A stretch of DNA of 34,416 nt from the NCBI GenBank assembly GCA_015487645.1, contig WFPH01000204.1:1-34416 (forward strand). The letters run 5' to 3'. Positions within the stretch are counted from its first letter, which is position 1. Each line of letters starts with the position of its first letter. This DNA comes from Thermosulfurimonas sp. (GTDB taxonomy: Bacteria; Desulfobacterota; Thermodesulfobacteria; Thermodesulfobacteriales; Thermodesulfobacteriaceae). Both the position numbers and the translations under genes were made by a program. Under the pieces are notes generated by a model, which saw only the letters and a list, made by a program, of their open reading frames with translations, had not been told where the DNA came from and did no database searches. Below are positions 1 through 7,033 of the stretch, piece by piece.

Positions 1-168
1 AGGGACGTGGACCGTTTCCTGCGCCGCAAGGTGAAACCACTGGAACCGGTCTTCCCGGAAAGGTTCCTCGTCCTCGTCACTCACATGATCTCGGACCCGG
101 AAGTGGAGGATTACGCCCGGGATAAGGGCATAGCCCTCTACTACTCCTACCAGTTCAGGGAGGAGTGA
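1..168 (+). CDS. 3' fragment of a PD-(D/E)XK nuclease-like protein (5' end outside window)
   Basis: The plus strand is open from base 1 to a TGA at 166-168 and encodes 55 residues ending in DKGIALYYSYQFREE. The pattern, a hydrophobic strand (RFLVLVTHMI), an acidic helix, then GIxxYYS, resembles the last part of the small nuclease-like proteins with coiled-coil N-termini; the complete minus-strand relative at 1450-2277 ends similarly in GIEVYTYPDY. The catalytic part lies outside the window, so function cannot be verified. The frame stays open after the TGA for 36 more codons (169-279), and the first of these have the same C/G-ending codon bias, so the TGA may be a nonsense mutation. The family assignment is inference. 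Confidence 0.5.
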   Translation, partial: RDVDRFLRRKVKPLEPVFPERFLVLVTHMISDPEVEDYARDKGIALYYSYQFREE

Positions 169-247
169 AACTTCGTCCTCAAGTCCGAAGGCGGCCTCGT
201 CCACATCACCAGCGACCCCGACTTGGAATCCGTAAGCATGAGTAACA

Positions 248-1447
248 TTAGTAATCTTGCAAGTCATATTGGTCTGTAAGTTTAACTTTCTGATCAGTAT
301 TATTATCAGCCTCCACAGCATCCGAGTAGCAGATGGTAGCTACCTGGAGGCACTTCTGCTTACCAGGCCCCTTATCAGGCCTCTTACCGGGCCCCTCATC
401 ACCTCTTCCTCTAACAAAAATTTCAACACACTCTCCGGGGCCAAGCTTGTCAGGCCAAAAGGTATTGTTTTGCCATTTACAACTGTCCTGGCACTCACAC
501 CCCCAGTAAAGATCTTCACCAGATTGATTATAAACTTCATATCTGGTTCCATTTCCAAGTTGAAAATTGGTTGGAGGATTAATGGTCAAAGATAAGGTCT
601 TGCTCGTCGTATTATTGTCTTGATCACGCACCATAAAGGTTAAAGTAAAAGTATCAGTACCATTAGGTATGCCACTAATGTTAACATGAGAACAATTGCC
701 GCAGGGGGATGAATAATCATCAAGAGAAGCGTTGCAAGTTACGGTTAAATTGGCACTATTTAGATAGCTTGAGCCATTTACACACCATTCATATATACCT
801 CCAGGAAAAGGCACCCCTCCTTCCGCGTAAACCGTGGCATTGTAAGATGATCCCACGAATCCGTAGGGAAGCTCGTTGTTAAGGATGCGTAATCTCTCCT
901 CGGCATATTCGCACTTTAGCTTGGCCTTCAGCTCGTTGAGGGTCACGTAGCGGACGAGGTCGTCGTAGGCCCTCCCCGGCACGTGGATTTCTACGGTGTC
1001 GTTTCCTATGTCGGTCTGGAGCCTGTGGTCCGGCCCCTTGCTTATAAGAACAAAGGCGATATTCTCGTGGGTGGCGTTGTTGTCCATCTCGTCTACTACC
1101 TTAAGGGAAGTGGTGCGTCTCGCACAGGCGTCACAATAGGAGTTATAATTAGCTATTTCATCCGCTACCAGGCAGAGGAAGTCCTCCCGCCAGGCGTCGG
1201 TGCGATTGCGGAGGACGGAAAGATTACAGTATCCGAAAGCGGTGGAGGCGTTATCCGTGGCCGGAATGCATCCCCTGAACCCCCCTATGAGGGCCTCCAC
1301 ATTGGCGTCAAGCCGTTCCCGGGTCTGGTTGTAATGGACCCTCTTCACCAGAAGCCCTATTAGGCCTGCCCCCATACCCACCAGGAGGCCTATGAGCACC
1401 AAAACGATGGCCAGTTCGATGAGGGTGAAACCGCGCCGATGACGCAT
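248..1447 (-). CDS. Type IV pilin-like (pseudopilin) protein with Ig-like C-terminal region
   Basis: This is a 399-residue protein. It begins with a basic leader and a class III signal (MRHRRG, cleavage before F7, then TLIE with Glu at mature position 5) followed by a hydrophobic helix to about residue 34, the hallmark of prepilins processed by PilD and assembled by a type IV pilus or type II secretion machine. Residues 60-180 contain many Cys and Asn. Residues 187-290 look like an Ig/cadherin-type beta domain (LPYGFVGSSYNATVYAEGG to the TLSLTIN strand). A Gly/Pro/Lys-rich stretch occupies about 346-364. It starts 2 bp after the upstream nuclease-like gene with GAGGAG before the ATG, so co-transcription is likely. 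The C-terminal half (DNA 248-840) is visibly more AT-rich than the first half. The substrate or partner is unknown; it could be a minor pilin or an adhesin. Confidence 0.75.
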   Translation of the reverse strand: MRHRRGFTLIELAIVLVLIGLLVGMGAGLIGLLVKRVHYNQTRERLDANVEALIGGFRGCIPATDNASTAFGYCNLSVLRNRTDAWREDFLCLVADEIANYNSYCDACARRTTSLKVVDEMDNNATHENIAFVLISKGPDHRLQTDIGNDTVEIHVPGRAYDDLVRYVTLNELKAKLKCEYAEERLRILNNELPYGFVGSSYNATVYAEGGVPFPGGIYEWCVNGSSYLNSANLTVTCNASLDDYSSPCGNCSHVNISGIPNGTDTFTLTFMVRDQDNNTTSKTLSLTINPPTNFQLGNGTRYEVYNQSGEDLYWGCECQDSCKWQNNTFWPDKLGPGECVEIFVRGRGDEGPGKRPDKGPGKQKCLQVATICYSDAVEADNNTDQKVKLTDQYDLQDY

Positions 1448-1449
1448 CC

Positions 1450-2277
1450 TTACAACTCCTCGATATAGTCCGGATAGGTGTAGACCTCTATGCCCAGAGC
1501 CTCGGCCACCGGCAGGGCCTCCGGGGCCACCATGGGGGATACGATGATCTTCCTTTTCACCCGGCGGCCCTCCAGCTTTTCGAAAAATTTTACCTTGCGG
1601 TCGAAGGTGTAGAGGTCGGACTTGCTCATGGAGGACTTGATCTCCGCCGCGATCACTTCTCCGTCGCGGATGATGAGGTCAAGCTCTATCTGATCCGGCC
1701 GGCCGAAGACCTCGCCCTCCTCGTCTTTGGCCAGATAACGCTCCACCTTCACCGGAAAACTTTCTTCGAGGATGCCCTTTATGGCCTCTCTGAAAGAACT
1801 TTCCGCCCGAAGCCCCCAGCGGGCCCCTAACGCCCCAACTCCCACGTCATACATCCGGTGGAGCCTCTTTATTTCCTCTCCAAGCTCCCGCCACCGCTCC
1901 TCGCTTTCTTCGCGCAGCCGCTTTATCTCCTCCAGGGATTTCTGCCACCGGCGGTCGCTCTCCTCCTTAAGTTCCCGCCATCTGCGTTCGCTCTCCTCCT
2001 TGAACTTGAGATATTCCCGCCACCGCTCCTCGCTTTCCTCCCGGAGCCGCCGCATCTCCTCCTGGAACTCTTCCCGCATGGACTTGAGCTCCGCCAGCAT
2101 CTTTTCGAACCGGTCCTCGGTCTCCCTGCGCCCGGCAAACCGCTCCCGACCCACCTCGGAAATCACCCGCTCAAGAAAGGCCCGTATCTCAGGATCGGTC
2201 CGCACCAAGCGCGGAACCTCCCGGAAAATGATCTTCCGCACCTCTTCCGGGCTAAGAGAATCCAGAATCTCGGCCAT
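1450..2277 (-). CDS. Coiled-coil protein with PD-(D/E)XK nuclease-like C-terminal domain (DUF3782-like)
   Basis: The 275-residue product has three parts. Residues 1-45 form a short helical region (SPEEVRKIIFREVPRLVRTDPEIRAFL). About 50-140 is a long charged coiled coil with repeated (R/K)REESEERWRE units. The C-terminal domain (about 145-275) has an RPDQIELDLIIRDG strand and an AAEIKSSM strand, giving the D-(x)n-E-x-K arrangement of the PD-(D/E)XK fold, and ends in IEVYTYPDYIEEL. Proteins of this layout are widespread in thermophiles and cyanobacteria and are mostly uncharacterised; nuclease activity is predicted from the motif only. It lies directly upstream of the pilin-like gene on the same strand. 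A copy of the dispersed palindromic repeat abuts its start, so its ribosome-binding region (AGAGG) falls within the repeat end. Confidence 0.75.
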   Translation of the reverse strand: MAEILDSLSPEEVRKIIFREVPRLVRTDPEIRAFLERVISEVGRERFAGRRETEDRFEKMLAELKSMREEFQEEMRRLREESEERWREYLKFKEESERRWRELKEESDRRWQKSLEEIKRLREESEERWRELGEEIKRLHRMYDVGVGALGARWGLRAESSFREAIKGILEESFPVKVERYLAKDEEGEVFGRPDQIELDLIIRDGEVIAAEIKSSMSKSDLYTFDRKVKFFEKLEGRRVKRKIIVSPMVAPEALPVAEALGIEVYTYPDYIEEL

Positions 2278-2284
2278 CGTGTAA

Positions 2285-2405
2285 AGAGACCTCTGAAACT
2301 ATCCCCCTCCCTTCGGGAGGGGATAGGGGAGGGGAAGAAAAACCTTAAAATTCCCCCTCCCAAACTCTCCCCACAGGGGGAGGGTGAACTTTTCTAAAGG
2401 TCTTC
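2285..2405. repeat. Dispersed MITE-like palindromic repeat, copy A
   Basis: This intergenic block has a GC-rich left palindrome (CCCTCCCTTCGGGAGGG), a short AT-rich middle, and a right half (CCCCACAGGGGGAGGG). The outer ends are inverted relative to each other: AGAGACCTCTGAAA on the left, and AAGACCTTTAGAAAAGTT when the right end is read on the opposite strand. The same architecture occurs at four other loci in this window. It contains no ORF. Confidence 0.7.
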
Positions 2406-2423
2406 AATTTAATTTTAGGTTTA

Positions 2424-3080
2424 TTAGGCCTTATCTGTCAAATTTTCGGGAAGGGAAAGCCCTTCCTTTTCCGCAAGGGCCCGCACGTAGTGCCAATCTC
2501 CGTTTCGGATCCACTCCGGAATGGGGGCCAGGGCAAGGCGGGTGAAGACGGCCCGGCGTTCCCCCTCGGGAAGCCCTCGAGAGAGTATCTCCTTTCGCCA
2601 GCGGGCCATAAGTTCCAAATATACTTCCCACTCCGGCCCGAACTCCTCTTCAAGCCTTTCACGGATCCTCCTTGCCGTGGCGGGGCTTGCCCCCGAGGTG
2701 GAGATGGCCAGTTGCAACCGCCCTCGCCGCACCACCGAGGGCACGATGAAGGAGCAGAGTTCCGGTCGATCCACCACGTTGCAAAAGATTCCGTTCTTTT
2801 CCGCCTCGGAGAAGACAGCCTTTTGAACTTCTGGATCATCAGTTGCGGCCACACAGAGCCAGGCCCCGGAAAGGTCTCCCTCCCGGTAAGGGCGCTTTTC
2901 GAGCTCAACGAGGCCCTCTTTGGCCCACCTTTCTATGCATAGCGTAACCTCCGGAGCAATGACCCGTACCCGGGCCCCGGCGGAAAGAAGGGTTTCCACC
3001 TTCCTTTCCGCCACCTCTCCGCCCCCCACCACCACGCAGAGCCTCCCAGAAAGATTCAAAAACACTGGATAATATCTCAT
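2424..3080 (-). CDS. Precorrin-2 dehydrogenase / siroheme synthase N-terminal domain protein
   Basis: The protein is predicted to oxidise precorrin-2 to sirohydrochlorin with NAD+ (SirC/CysG-N/Met8 family), the branch to siroheme. From the ATG at 3080 it has 218 residues. It starts MRYYPVFLNLSGRLCVVVGGGEVAERK, with the family's characteristic YPVFLdL start and a GGGxVAxRK dinucleotide-binding loop, then the ICNVVDxPELCSFIVPS segment (here FCNVVDRPELCSFIVPS) and the SGASPATARRIRE motif. The frame is open upstream to 3167, but that extension reads through the dispersed repeat, so the internal ATG giving the canonical start was chosen. Siroheme is needed for sulfite reductase and is also the precursor for heme in the Ahb route, two steps of which are encoded elsewhere in this window. 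The gene diverges from the 3205 gene. Confidence 0.88.
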   Translation of the reverse strand: MRYYPVFLNLSGRLCVVVGGGEVAERKVETLLSAGARVRVIAPEVTLCIERWAKEGLVELEKRPYREGDLSGAWLCVAATDDPEVQKAVFSEAEKNGIFCNVVDRPELCSFIVPSVVRRGRLQLAISTSGASPATARRIRERLEEEFGPEWEVYLELMARWRKEILSRGLPEGERRAVFTRLALAPIPEWIRNGDWHYVRALAEKEGLSLPENLTDKA

Positions 3081-3130
3081 GTTCCCTATCATACTTCTTG
3101 AACCCCTCCGCATACAAGGGGTATGATTTT

Positions 3131-3174
3131 CACCCCCTTCCCACAGGAGGGAGGGGAAGTTTTGCAAGGGTGGC
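3131..3174. repeat. Dispersed MITE-like repeat, partial copy B
   Basis: Only the right half is recognisable: a CCCCCTTCCCACAGGAGGGAGGGG palindromic core (written here in two parts: CCCCCTTCCC and AGGAGGGAGGGG) followed by the family's conserved end AAGTTTTGCAAGGG. It lies between the divergent 3080 and 3205 genes. Confidence 0.55.
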
Positions 3175-3204
3175 GAAAACCGGGTTAATGTTTGGAAAAA
3201 GTGT

Positions 3205-4323
3205 ATGAGACTGATTGATCCCGCGCCTTACATAGAGCACACGCTTCTTAAGCCCACGGCTAAGGCCGAGGACATAGAAAGGCTCTGTGCGGAAGCGCTG
3301 GAGTTCAGTATGGCCGGGGTGTGCGTGCCTCCGGTTTTTGTGCCGATGGCCCGCAGGCTTCTTTCCGGAAGTGGGGTACGGGTGGTCACGGTGGTGGGTT
3401 TTCCCCTGGGGTTTGAACCGGTGGAAATCAAGGTGGCCCAGGCCGAACTCTACACTGACCTCGGGGCCGAGGAACTGGACATGGTGTTGAATCTTACCCT
3501 TCTTAAGTCCGGAGAGCTTAAGGAGGTCCTCTCCGAGATTGAGGAGGTGGTGCGGGCCGCGGAACCCGCTCCGGTGAAGGTGATCCTTGAGTGCGTCTAT
3601 CTTACCGAGGCCGAAAAGAAGGAGCTTTCCCGCCGGATTCCCGAGACCGGTGCGGCCTATCTTAAGACCGCCACTGGTTTCGGCCCCGGGGGAGCTACGC
3701 TTGAGGATGTGAGGCTTCTTAAGGAGGCCTCCGGAGGGCGCATCCGGATCAAGGCCGCAGGTGGCATACGCACCTTAGAACAATGCTTAGCCTTTATTCG
3801 CGCGGGGGCCGAGCGCATCGGGACCAGCTCCGGGGCGGATATCGTGAGCGAATACTTGGCCCTCTCCCAGGGCGAGGCCCTTCCGGAGGTAGAGGTCTTC
3901 GTGGACGGGGCCTGTCTCGGGAATCCCGGACCCGGAGGATTTGCGGCCATCCTTAAGGCCCGGGGCCAGGAAAAGGTTATTACCGGTGGCGAGCCCCAGA
4001 CCACCAACAATCGTATGGAACTTCGCGCGGCCATAGAGGCCCTGCGGGCCCTAAAGTGCCCCTGCCAGGTGAAGATCCACACCGACTCCCGCTACCTTAT
4101 TCAGGGGGCCACGGAATGGCTTCCACGGTGGAAAAAGAACGAGTTTCGGACCGCGGATAAAAAACCAGTCAAAAACCGCGACCTCTGGGAGGAACTTTCC
4201 CGTCTTATGAGAACTCACCGGGTGGAGTGGATTTGGGTTGAGGGCCACGCGGGACATCCGGAAAATGAACGCTGCGACCGCCTGGCCCGCAAGGAGGCCG
4301 AGAAGTGGAAAAGATCCTCGTAG
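3205..4323 (+). CDS. Deoxyribose-phosphate aldolase fused to ribonuclease HI
   Basis: This single 372-residue frame carries two complete enzymes. Residues 1-220 are DeoC: the Asp in LDMVLN (D92), the Schiff-base Lys in YLKTATGFG (K154) and the second Lys in IKAAGGIRT (K183) match the known catalytic residues of deoxyribose-5-phosphate aldolase (2-deoxyribose-5-P to acetaldehyde plus glyceraldehyde-3-P). Residues 228-370 are RNase HI: VFVDGACLGNPG (D234), NNRMELRAAIEAL (E272), IHTDSRYLI (D294), EGHAGHPENERCDRLA (H348, D358) keep the full catalytic D-E-D-D set and the basic-protrusion region (WLPRWKKNEFRTADKKPVKN). The linker is only about 8-10 residues (SQGEALPE), and there is no start codon with a Shine-Dalgarno signal at the junction. 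The ORF overlaps the next gene by 19 bp. Both activities are predicted from intact motifs; the fusion's purpose is unknown. Confidence 0.93.
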   Translation: MRLIDPAPYIEHTLLKPTAKAEDIERLCAEALEFSMAGVCVPPVFVPMARRLLSGSGVRVVTVVGFPLGFEPVEIKVAQAELYTDLGAEELDMVLNLTLLKSGELKEVLSEIEEVVRAAEPAPVKVILECVYLTEAEKKELSRRIPETGAAYLKTATGFGPGGATLEDVRLLKEASGGRIRIKAAGGIRTLEQCLAFIRAGAERIGTSSGADIVSEYLALSQGEALPEVEVFVDGACLGNPGPGGFAAILKARGQEKVITGGEPQTTNNRMELRAAIEALRALKCPCQVKIHTDSRYLIQGATEWLPRWKKNEFRTADKKPVKNRDLWEELSRLMRTHRVEWIWVEGHAGHPENERCDRLARKEAEKWKRSS

Positions 4324-4865
4324 GAATAACCGGAGCCAGCGGGGCGCCCTATGCCGTGGCCTTTCTTGAACTTTTGCGAGAGCTCGGGGTCTCCACGGAG
4401 GTGGTGATCACTGATCCCGGGGTAGAGGTCCTGCGGCACGAAACCAGACTCGGTCTGGAGGATCTTTCCCGGCTAACCGGGAGACTCTACCGGGAGGATG
4501 AAATCTCTGCCCCCCCGGCCAGTGGTTCGGCCCTTTACCGGGCCATGGTGGTAATTCCTTGCAGCATGGGAACCCTTTCGGCCATAGCCCATGGGGCGGC
4601 CCGGAATCTGCTGCAGCGGGCTGCCGATGTTATGCTTAAGGAACGCCGGCCCCTGGTGCTCGCCGTACGAGAAGCTCCGTTTAGCCTTATTCACCTGCGC
4701 AATATGCTCGCGGTGGCCGAAGCTGGAGCCGTGATTTATCCGGCCATGCCAGCCTTTTATCACAACCCCCGGGATCTCGATGATATGGTAAGATTCTTCG
4801 TTAAACGGCTTGCCGAGTTTCTGGGCTTGAGAGTAAAGGATCTTCCGCGCTGGAATGGTTTATAA
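4305..4865 (+). CDS. ubiX: Flavin prenyltransferase UbiX
   Basis: The 186-residue enzyme is predicted to join dimethylallyl phosphate to FMN, making prenyl-FMN for UbiD-type decarboxylases. Signs of the family are the N-terminal VGITGASGAPYAVAFLELL flavin-binding loop, the SMGTLSAIAHGAARNLLQRAADV segment, LVLAVREAPFSLIHLRNMLAVAEAGAVIYPA and the PAFYHNP motif. It starts with GTG at 4305, inside the end of the preceding gene, with AAGGAGG at 4291-4297. The following mqnP suggests that its product serves the UbiD-like decarboxylase of menaquinone synthesis, although no ubiD-like gene is in the window. Confidence 0.93.
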   Translation: MEKILVGITGASGAPYAVAFLELLRELGVSTEVVITDPGVEVLRHETRLGLEDLSRLTGRLYREDEISAPPASGSALYRAMVVIPCSMGTLSAIAHGAARNLLQRAADVMLKERRPLVLAVREAPFSLIHLRNMLAVAEAGAVIYPAMPAFYHNPRDLDDMVRFFVKRLAEFLGLRVKDLPRWNGL

Positions 4866-4939
4866 TCAAGCAAACCGAGAGCGCGAGAAATTGATTTTAA
4901 AGAGGCTGAGGCCTGAAAAACTGCTTAGGAAAGAAGCAG

Positions 4940-5794
4940 GTGCTTAGAAAGATCCGACTTTTACTGGAGATGATCAAGTTTGAGCACACCATCTTTGCCC
5001 TGCCCTTCGCCTATGCTGGGGCGGTGCTGGCGGCCAAAGGATTTCCGGATCCGAAGACCGCCCTTCTCATCCTGGGCTGCATGGTGGGAGCACGCACCGC
5101 GGCCATGACCTTTAACCGCCTGGCGGACCTCCCTTTTGATGCCGAAAATCCCCGCACCCGCAACCGGCACCTAGTGGTGGGGCTAGTTCGCCCCGGTGAG
5201 GCCTGGGCCTTATTCTTTGTGGCCTCCTTCGTCTACTTCCTCTGCGCTGCAGGCCTCAACCCCCTTACACTCAAGCTCTCCCCCATCGCCTATATGGTCA
5301 TCCTGATTTACTCTTACACCAAACGTTTCACCTGGCTGTGTCACGTTTTTCTTGGATTGGCTCTGGCCCTGGCTCCCCTGGGGGGCTACGTGGCCGTTAA
5401 GGGAAACTTCGCGGAAGAGGGCATCTTCGTTTTGGCTTTGGGGGTTATCTTCTGGGTGGCGGGTTTCGATGTCCTTTATGCTTGTATGGATGAAGAGTTT
5501 GACCGTCGGGCTGGACTCCATTCCATTCCGGCCCGTTTCGGACGCCGCCGGGCCTTTCGCCTCTCGGCGTTCTTTCACGCCCTGGCCTTTCTTCTGTTTG
5601 CGGCCGCTGGATATCTTTTCGCCCTCTCTTATCTATATTACGCGGCTCTTTTGCTAACCGGAATTCTTTTCGTGGCCCAGAGGGTTACCGTAAACCCGAA
5701 GGATCTTTCCGGGCTCGACATGGCTTTTTTCACCTTTAACGGAGCCATAAGCGTGGTAATATTCCTGGGAGTGTTGTTAGACTATCTAATTTAG
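4940..5794 (+). CDS. mqnP: UbiA-family prenyltransferase, probably MqnP (menaquinone, futalosine route)
   Basis: The 284-residue integral membrane prenyltransferase has about eight hydrophobic segments. The first Asp-rich motif is NRLADLPFDAENPRT (N59-T73, the NRxxDxxxDxxNPRT signature) and the second is DEEFD (D184-D188), the two Mg2+-diphosphate sites of the UbiA superfamily. The N-terminus (KIRLLLEMIKFEHTIFALPFA) is typical of the 4-hydroxybenzoate octaprenyltransferase-like group that includes MqnP. The start is GTG at 4940. The neighbouring ubiX fits a prenylation-then-decarboxylation sequence in quinone synthesis. UbiA for ubiquinone is the alternative, but an anaerobe of this type would be expected to use menaquinone; that choice is inference. 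Confidence 0.85.
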   Translation: MLRKIRLLLEMIKFEHTIFALPFAYAGAVLAAKGFPDPKTALLILGCMVGARTAAMTFNRLADLPFDAENPRTRNRHLVVGLVRPGEAWALFFVASFVYFLCAAGLNPLTLKLSPIAYMVILIYSYTKRFTWLCHVFLGLALALAPLGGYVAVKGNFAEEGIFVLALGVIFWVAGFDVLYACMDEEFDRRAGLHSIPARFGRRRAFRLSAFFHALAFLLFAAAGYLFALSYLYYAALLLTGILFVAQRVTVNPKDLSGLDMAFFTFNGAISVVIFLGVLLDYLI

Positions 5795-5814
5795 GCGGAA
5801 GGAGTGGTTTCTCT

Positions 5815-6285
5815 ATGGAGCGTATTCCTTTTACGCCCGAGGGTTTCCAGCGCCTAAAGGCCGAGCTCGAACGCTTGAAGACTGTGGAGAGAAGGGATGT
5901 GGTCAAGGCCATTGAGGAAGCCCGGGCCCACGGTGACATTTCGGAGAATGCCGAGTACGAGGCCGCTAAGGAAAGACAAGCCCATATCGAGGGCCGGATC
6001 CAGGAACTTTCGGATCGGTTGAGCCGAGCCGAAGTGATCGAACCTCCCAAGGAACCCCCGGAGAAAGTGCAGTTTGGGGTGCGGGTGAAGCTTCTCGACC
6101 TGGACACCGATGAAGAAGTGGTTTATCGCCTGGTGGGGCCGTATGAATCGGATGTGGAGCGGGGGCTCATCTCGGTAACTTCTCCGCTGGGGCGAGCCCT
6201 CATCGGGAAAGAAGTGGGAGACGAGATCGAGGTGCGGACGCCTTCAGGGGTGCGCCATTTCGAGATTCTTGAGATCGAGGTCTGA
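5815..6285 (+). CDS. greA: Transcription elongation factor GreA
   Basis: The 156-residue factor rescues backtracked RNA polymerase by stimulating transcript cleavage. The N-terminal antiparallel coiled coil (about 1-75) ends in the tip motif HGDISENAEYEAAKERQ, whose acidic D and E residues enter the polymerase active site. The C-terminal FKBP-like domain (about 80-156) has VSPLGRALIGKEVGDE-like strand text (TSPLGRALIGKEVGDEIEV). The ATG at 5815 is preceded by GGAAGGAG at 5797-5804. Its TGA overlaps the ATG of the next gene by one base (TGATG), indicating translational coupling. Confidence 0.96.
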   Translation: MERIPFTPEGFQRLKAELERLKTVERRDVVKAIEEARAHGDISENAEYEAAKERQAHIEGRIQELSDRLSRAEVIEPPKEPPEKVQFGVRVKLLDLDTDEEVVYRLVGPYESDVERGLISVTSPLGRALIGKEVGDEIEVRTPSGVRHFEILEIEV

Positions 6286-6749
6286 TGCTAGCGGAGACTG
6301 AACGCCGTCTCCTGGATCGTCTTCAGCAGGGTTTACCTCTAGAGCCGCGGCCCTTTGCCCGCCTGGCCGAGGAACTGGGGCTTACAGAGTCTCAGGTGCT
6401 TGAGATCCTGCGTTTTCTTAAGGAACAAGGTGTTTTGCGGCATTTGGGAGCCAGCCCGGATTCCCATCGGCTAGGTTTTGTGACCACCCTGGCCGCTGTG
6501 GCGGTGCCTGGGGAGAAGACGGAAGAAGCCGCCTGGAAAATTGCGGCTCGTCCGGAGGTTACTCATTGCTATATCCGGCGTCACCGGATGAATATCTGGT
6601 TCACGCTCGTGGCCCGAGATTTCGACGAGGTGGAGCGCATACTGGAGGGAATTTCCCATGAACTTGGCGTAGAGGTGCGACACTTCCCAGCTGAAAGGCT
6701 ATTCAAGCTCCGGGCCACCTTTAGGCTTGAATCTTACTCAAAAACGTAG
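6285..6749 (+). CDS. Siroheme decarboxylase subunit (AhbA/AhbB, Lrp/AsnC-like)
   Basis: The 154-residue protein combines an N-terminal winged helix-turn-helix (LLDRLQQGLPLEPRPFARLAEELGLTESQVLEILRFLKEQGVLRHLGA) with an AsnC-type RAM domain. The GLPLEPRPFxxLA and RLGFVTTLAAVAVP segments, EVTHCYIRRHRMNIWFTLVA and the C-terminal LFKLRATF are typical of siroheme decarboxylases, which form AhbA/AhbB complexes and convert siroheme to 12,18-didecarboxysiroheme in the alternative heme pathway. Only one subunit gene is here, and I cannot decide between AhbA and AhbB. It overlaps greA by one base. A plain Lrp regulator is less likely given the PLEPRPF signature. The pathway fits the sirC-type gene at 2424 and ahbD at 19568. 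Confidence 0.85.
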   Translation: MLAETERRLLDRLQQGLPLEPRPFARLAEELGLTESQVLEILRFLKEQGVLRHLGASPDSHRLGFVTTLAAVAVPGEKTEEAAWKIAARPEVTHCYIRRHRMNIWFTLVARDFDEVERILEGISHELGVEVRHFPAERLFKLRATFRLESYSKT

Positions 6750-6755
6750 AATTCT

Positions 6756-6855
6756 ACGAGACCTTTGAATAACATTCCCCTCCCTTTGGGAGCAGGGGAA
6801 GTTTTTTCCCACTCAGCCTTCCCCAGAGGGGGAGGACAAGTTTTGCAAAGCTCTC
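6756..6855. repeat. Dispersed MITE-like palindromic repeat, copy C
   Basis: The copy starts ACGAGACCTTTGAATAA, continues with CCCCTCCCTTTGGGAGC, and ends GGGGGAGGACAAG then TTTTGCAAAGCTCTC. The left end matches copy D (ACGAGACCTTGGCATAA) and the right end matches the shared TTTTGCAAAG end. It occupies the 5' part of the 283-bp gap between the siroheme decarboxylase and ino1 genes. A further 7-bp inverted repeat (ATCTAAG at 6856-6862 and CTTAGAT at 6875-6881) follows directly. Confidence 0.7.
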
Positions 6856-6909
6856 ATCTAAGAAAGCTCTTTTGCTTAGATAGAAGTAGGAGGACTTAGA
6901 AAGGCCCTC

Positions 6910-6938
6910 TTGCATCCTTTATCCTTAAAACTTATAGT
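6910..6938 (+). promoter_or_regulatory. Predicted sigma-70-type promoter for the ino1 operon
   Basis: The hexamers TTGCAT (6910-6915) and TATAGT (6933-6938) are separated by exactly 17 bp. Transcription would start near 6945, leaving a leader of about 90 nt before the ATG at 7034. The position between an older repeat block and a strong Shine-Dalgarno sequence supports it; there is no experimental evidence. Confidence 0.55.
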
Positions 6939-7033
6939 TATGGCAGCCCGTTTTTTCTCGGGAGAGGCTACCTCTCTGAGGCGGGTTCACAACTCGGCTT
7001 GATTTCAGCAAAATTTGAGAAGGAGGGGAGGTT

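Noticed and set aside
3081..3167. Longer N-terminus of the precorrin-2 dehydrogenase
   Set aside because: The extension is translated repeat sequence; the canonical YPVFLNLSGR start follows the ATG at 3080.
6856..6881. Inverted repeat ATCTAAG/CTTAGAT as a terminator
   Set aside because: The stem is AT-rich with a 12-nt loop and no T-run follows it.
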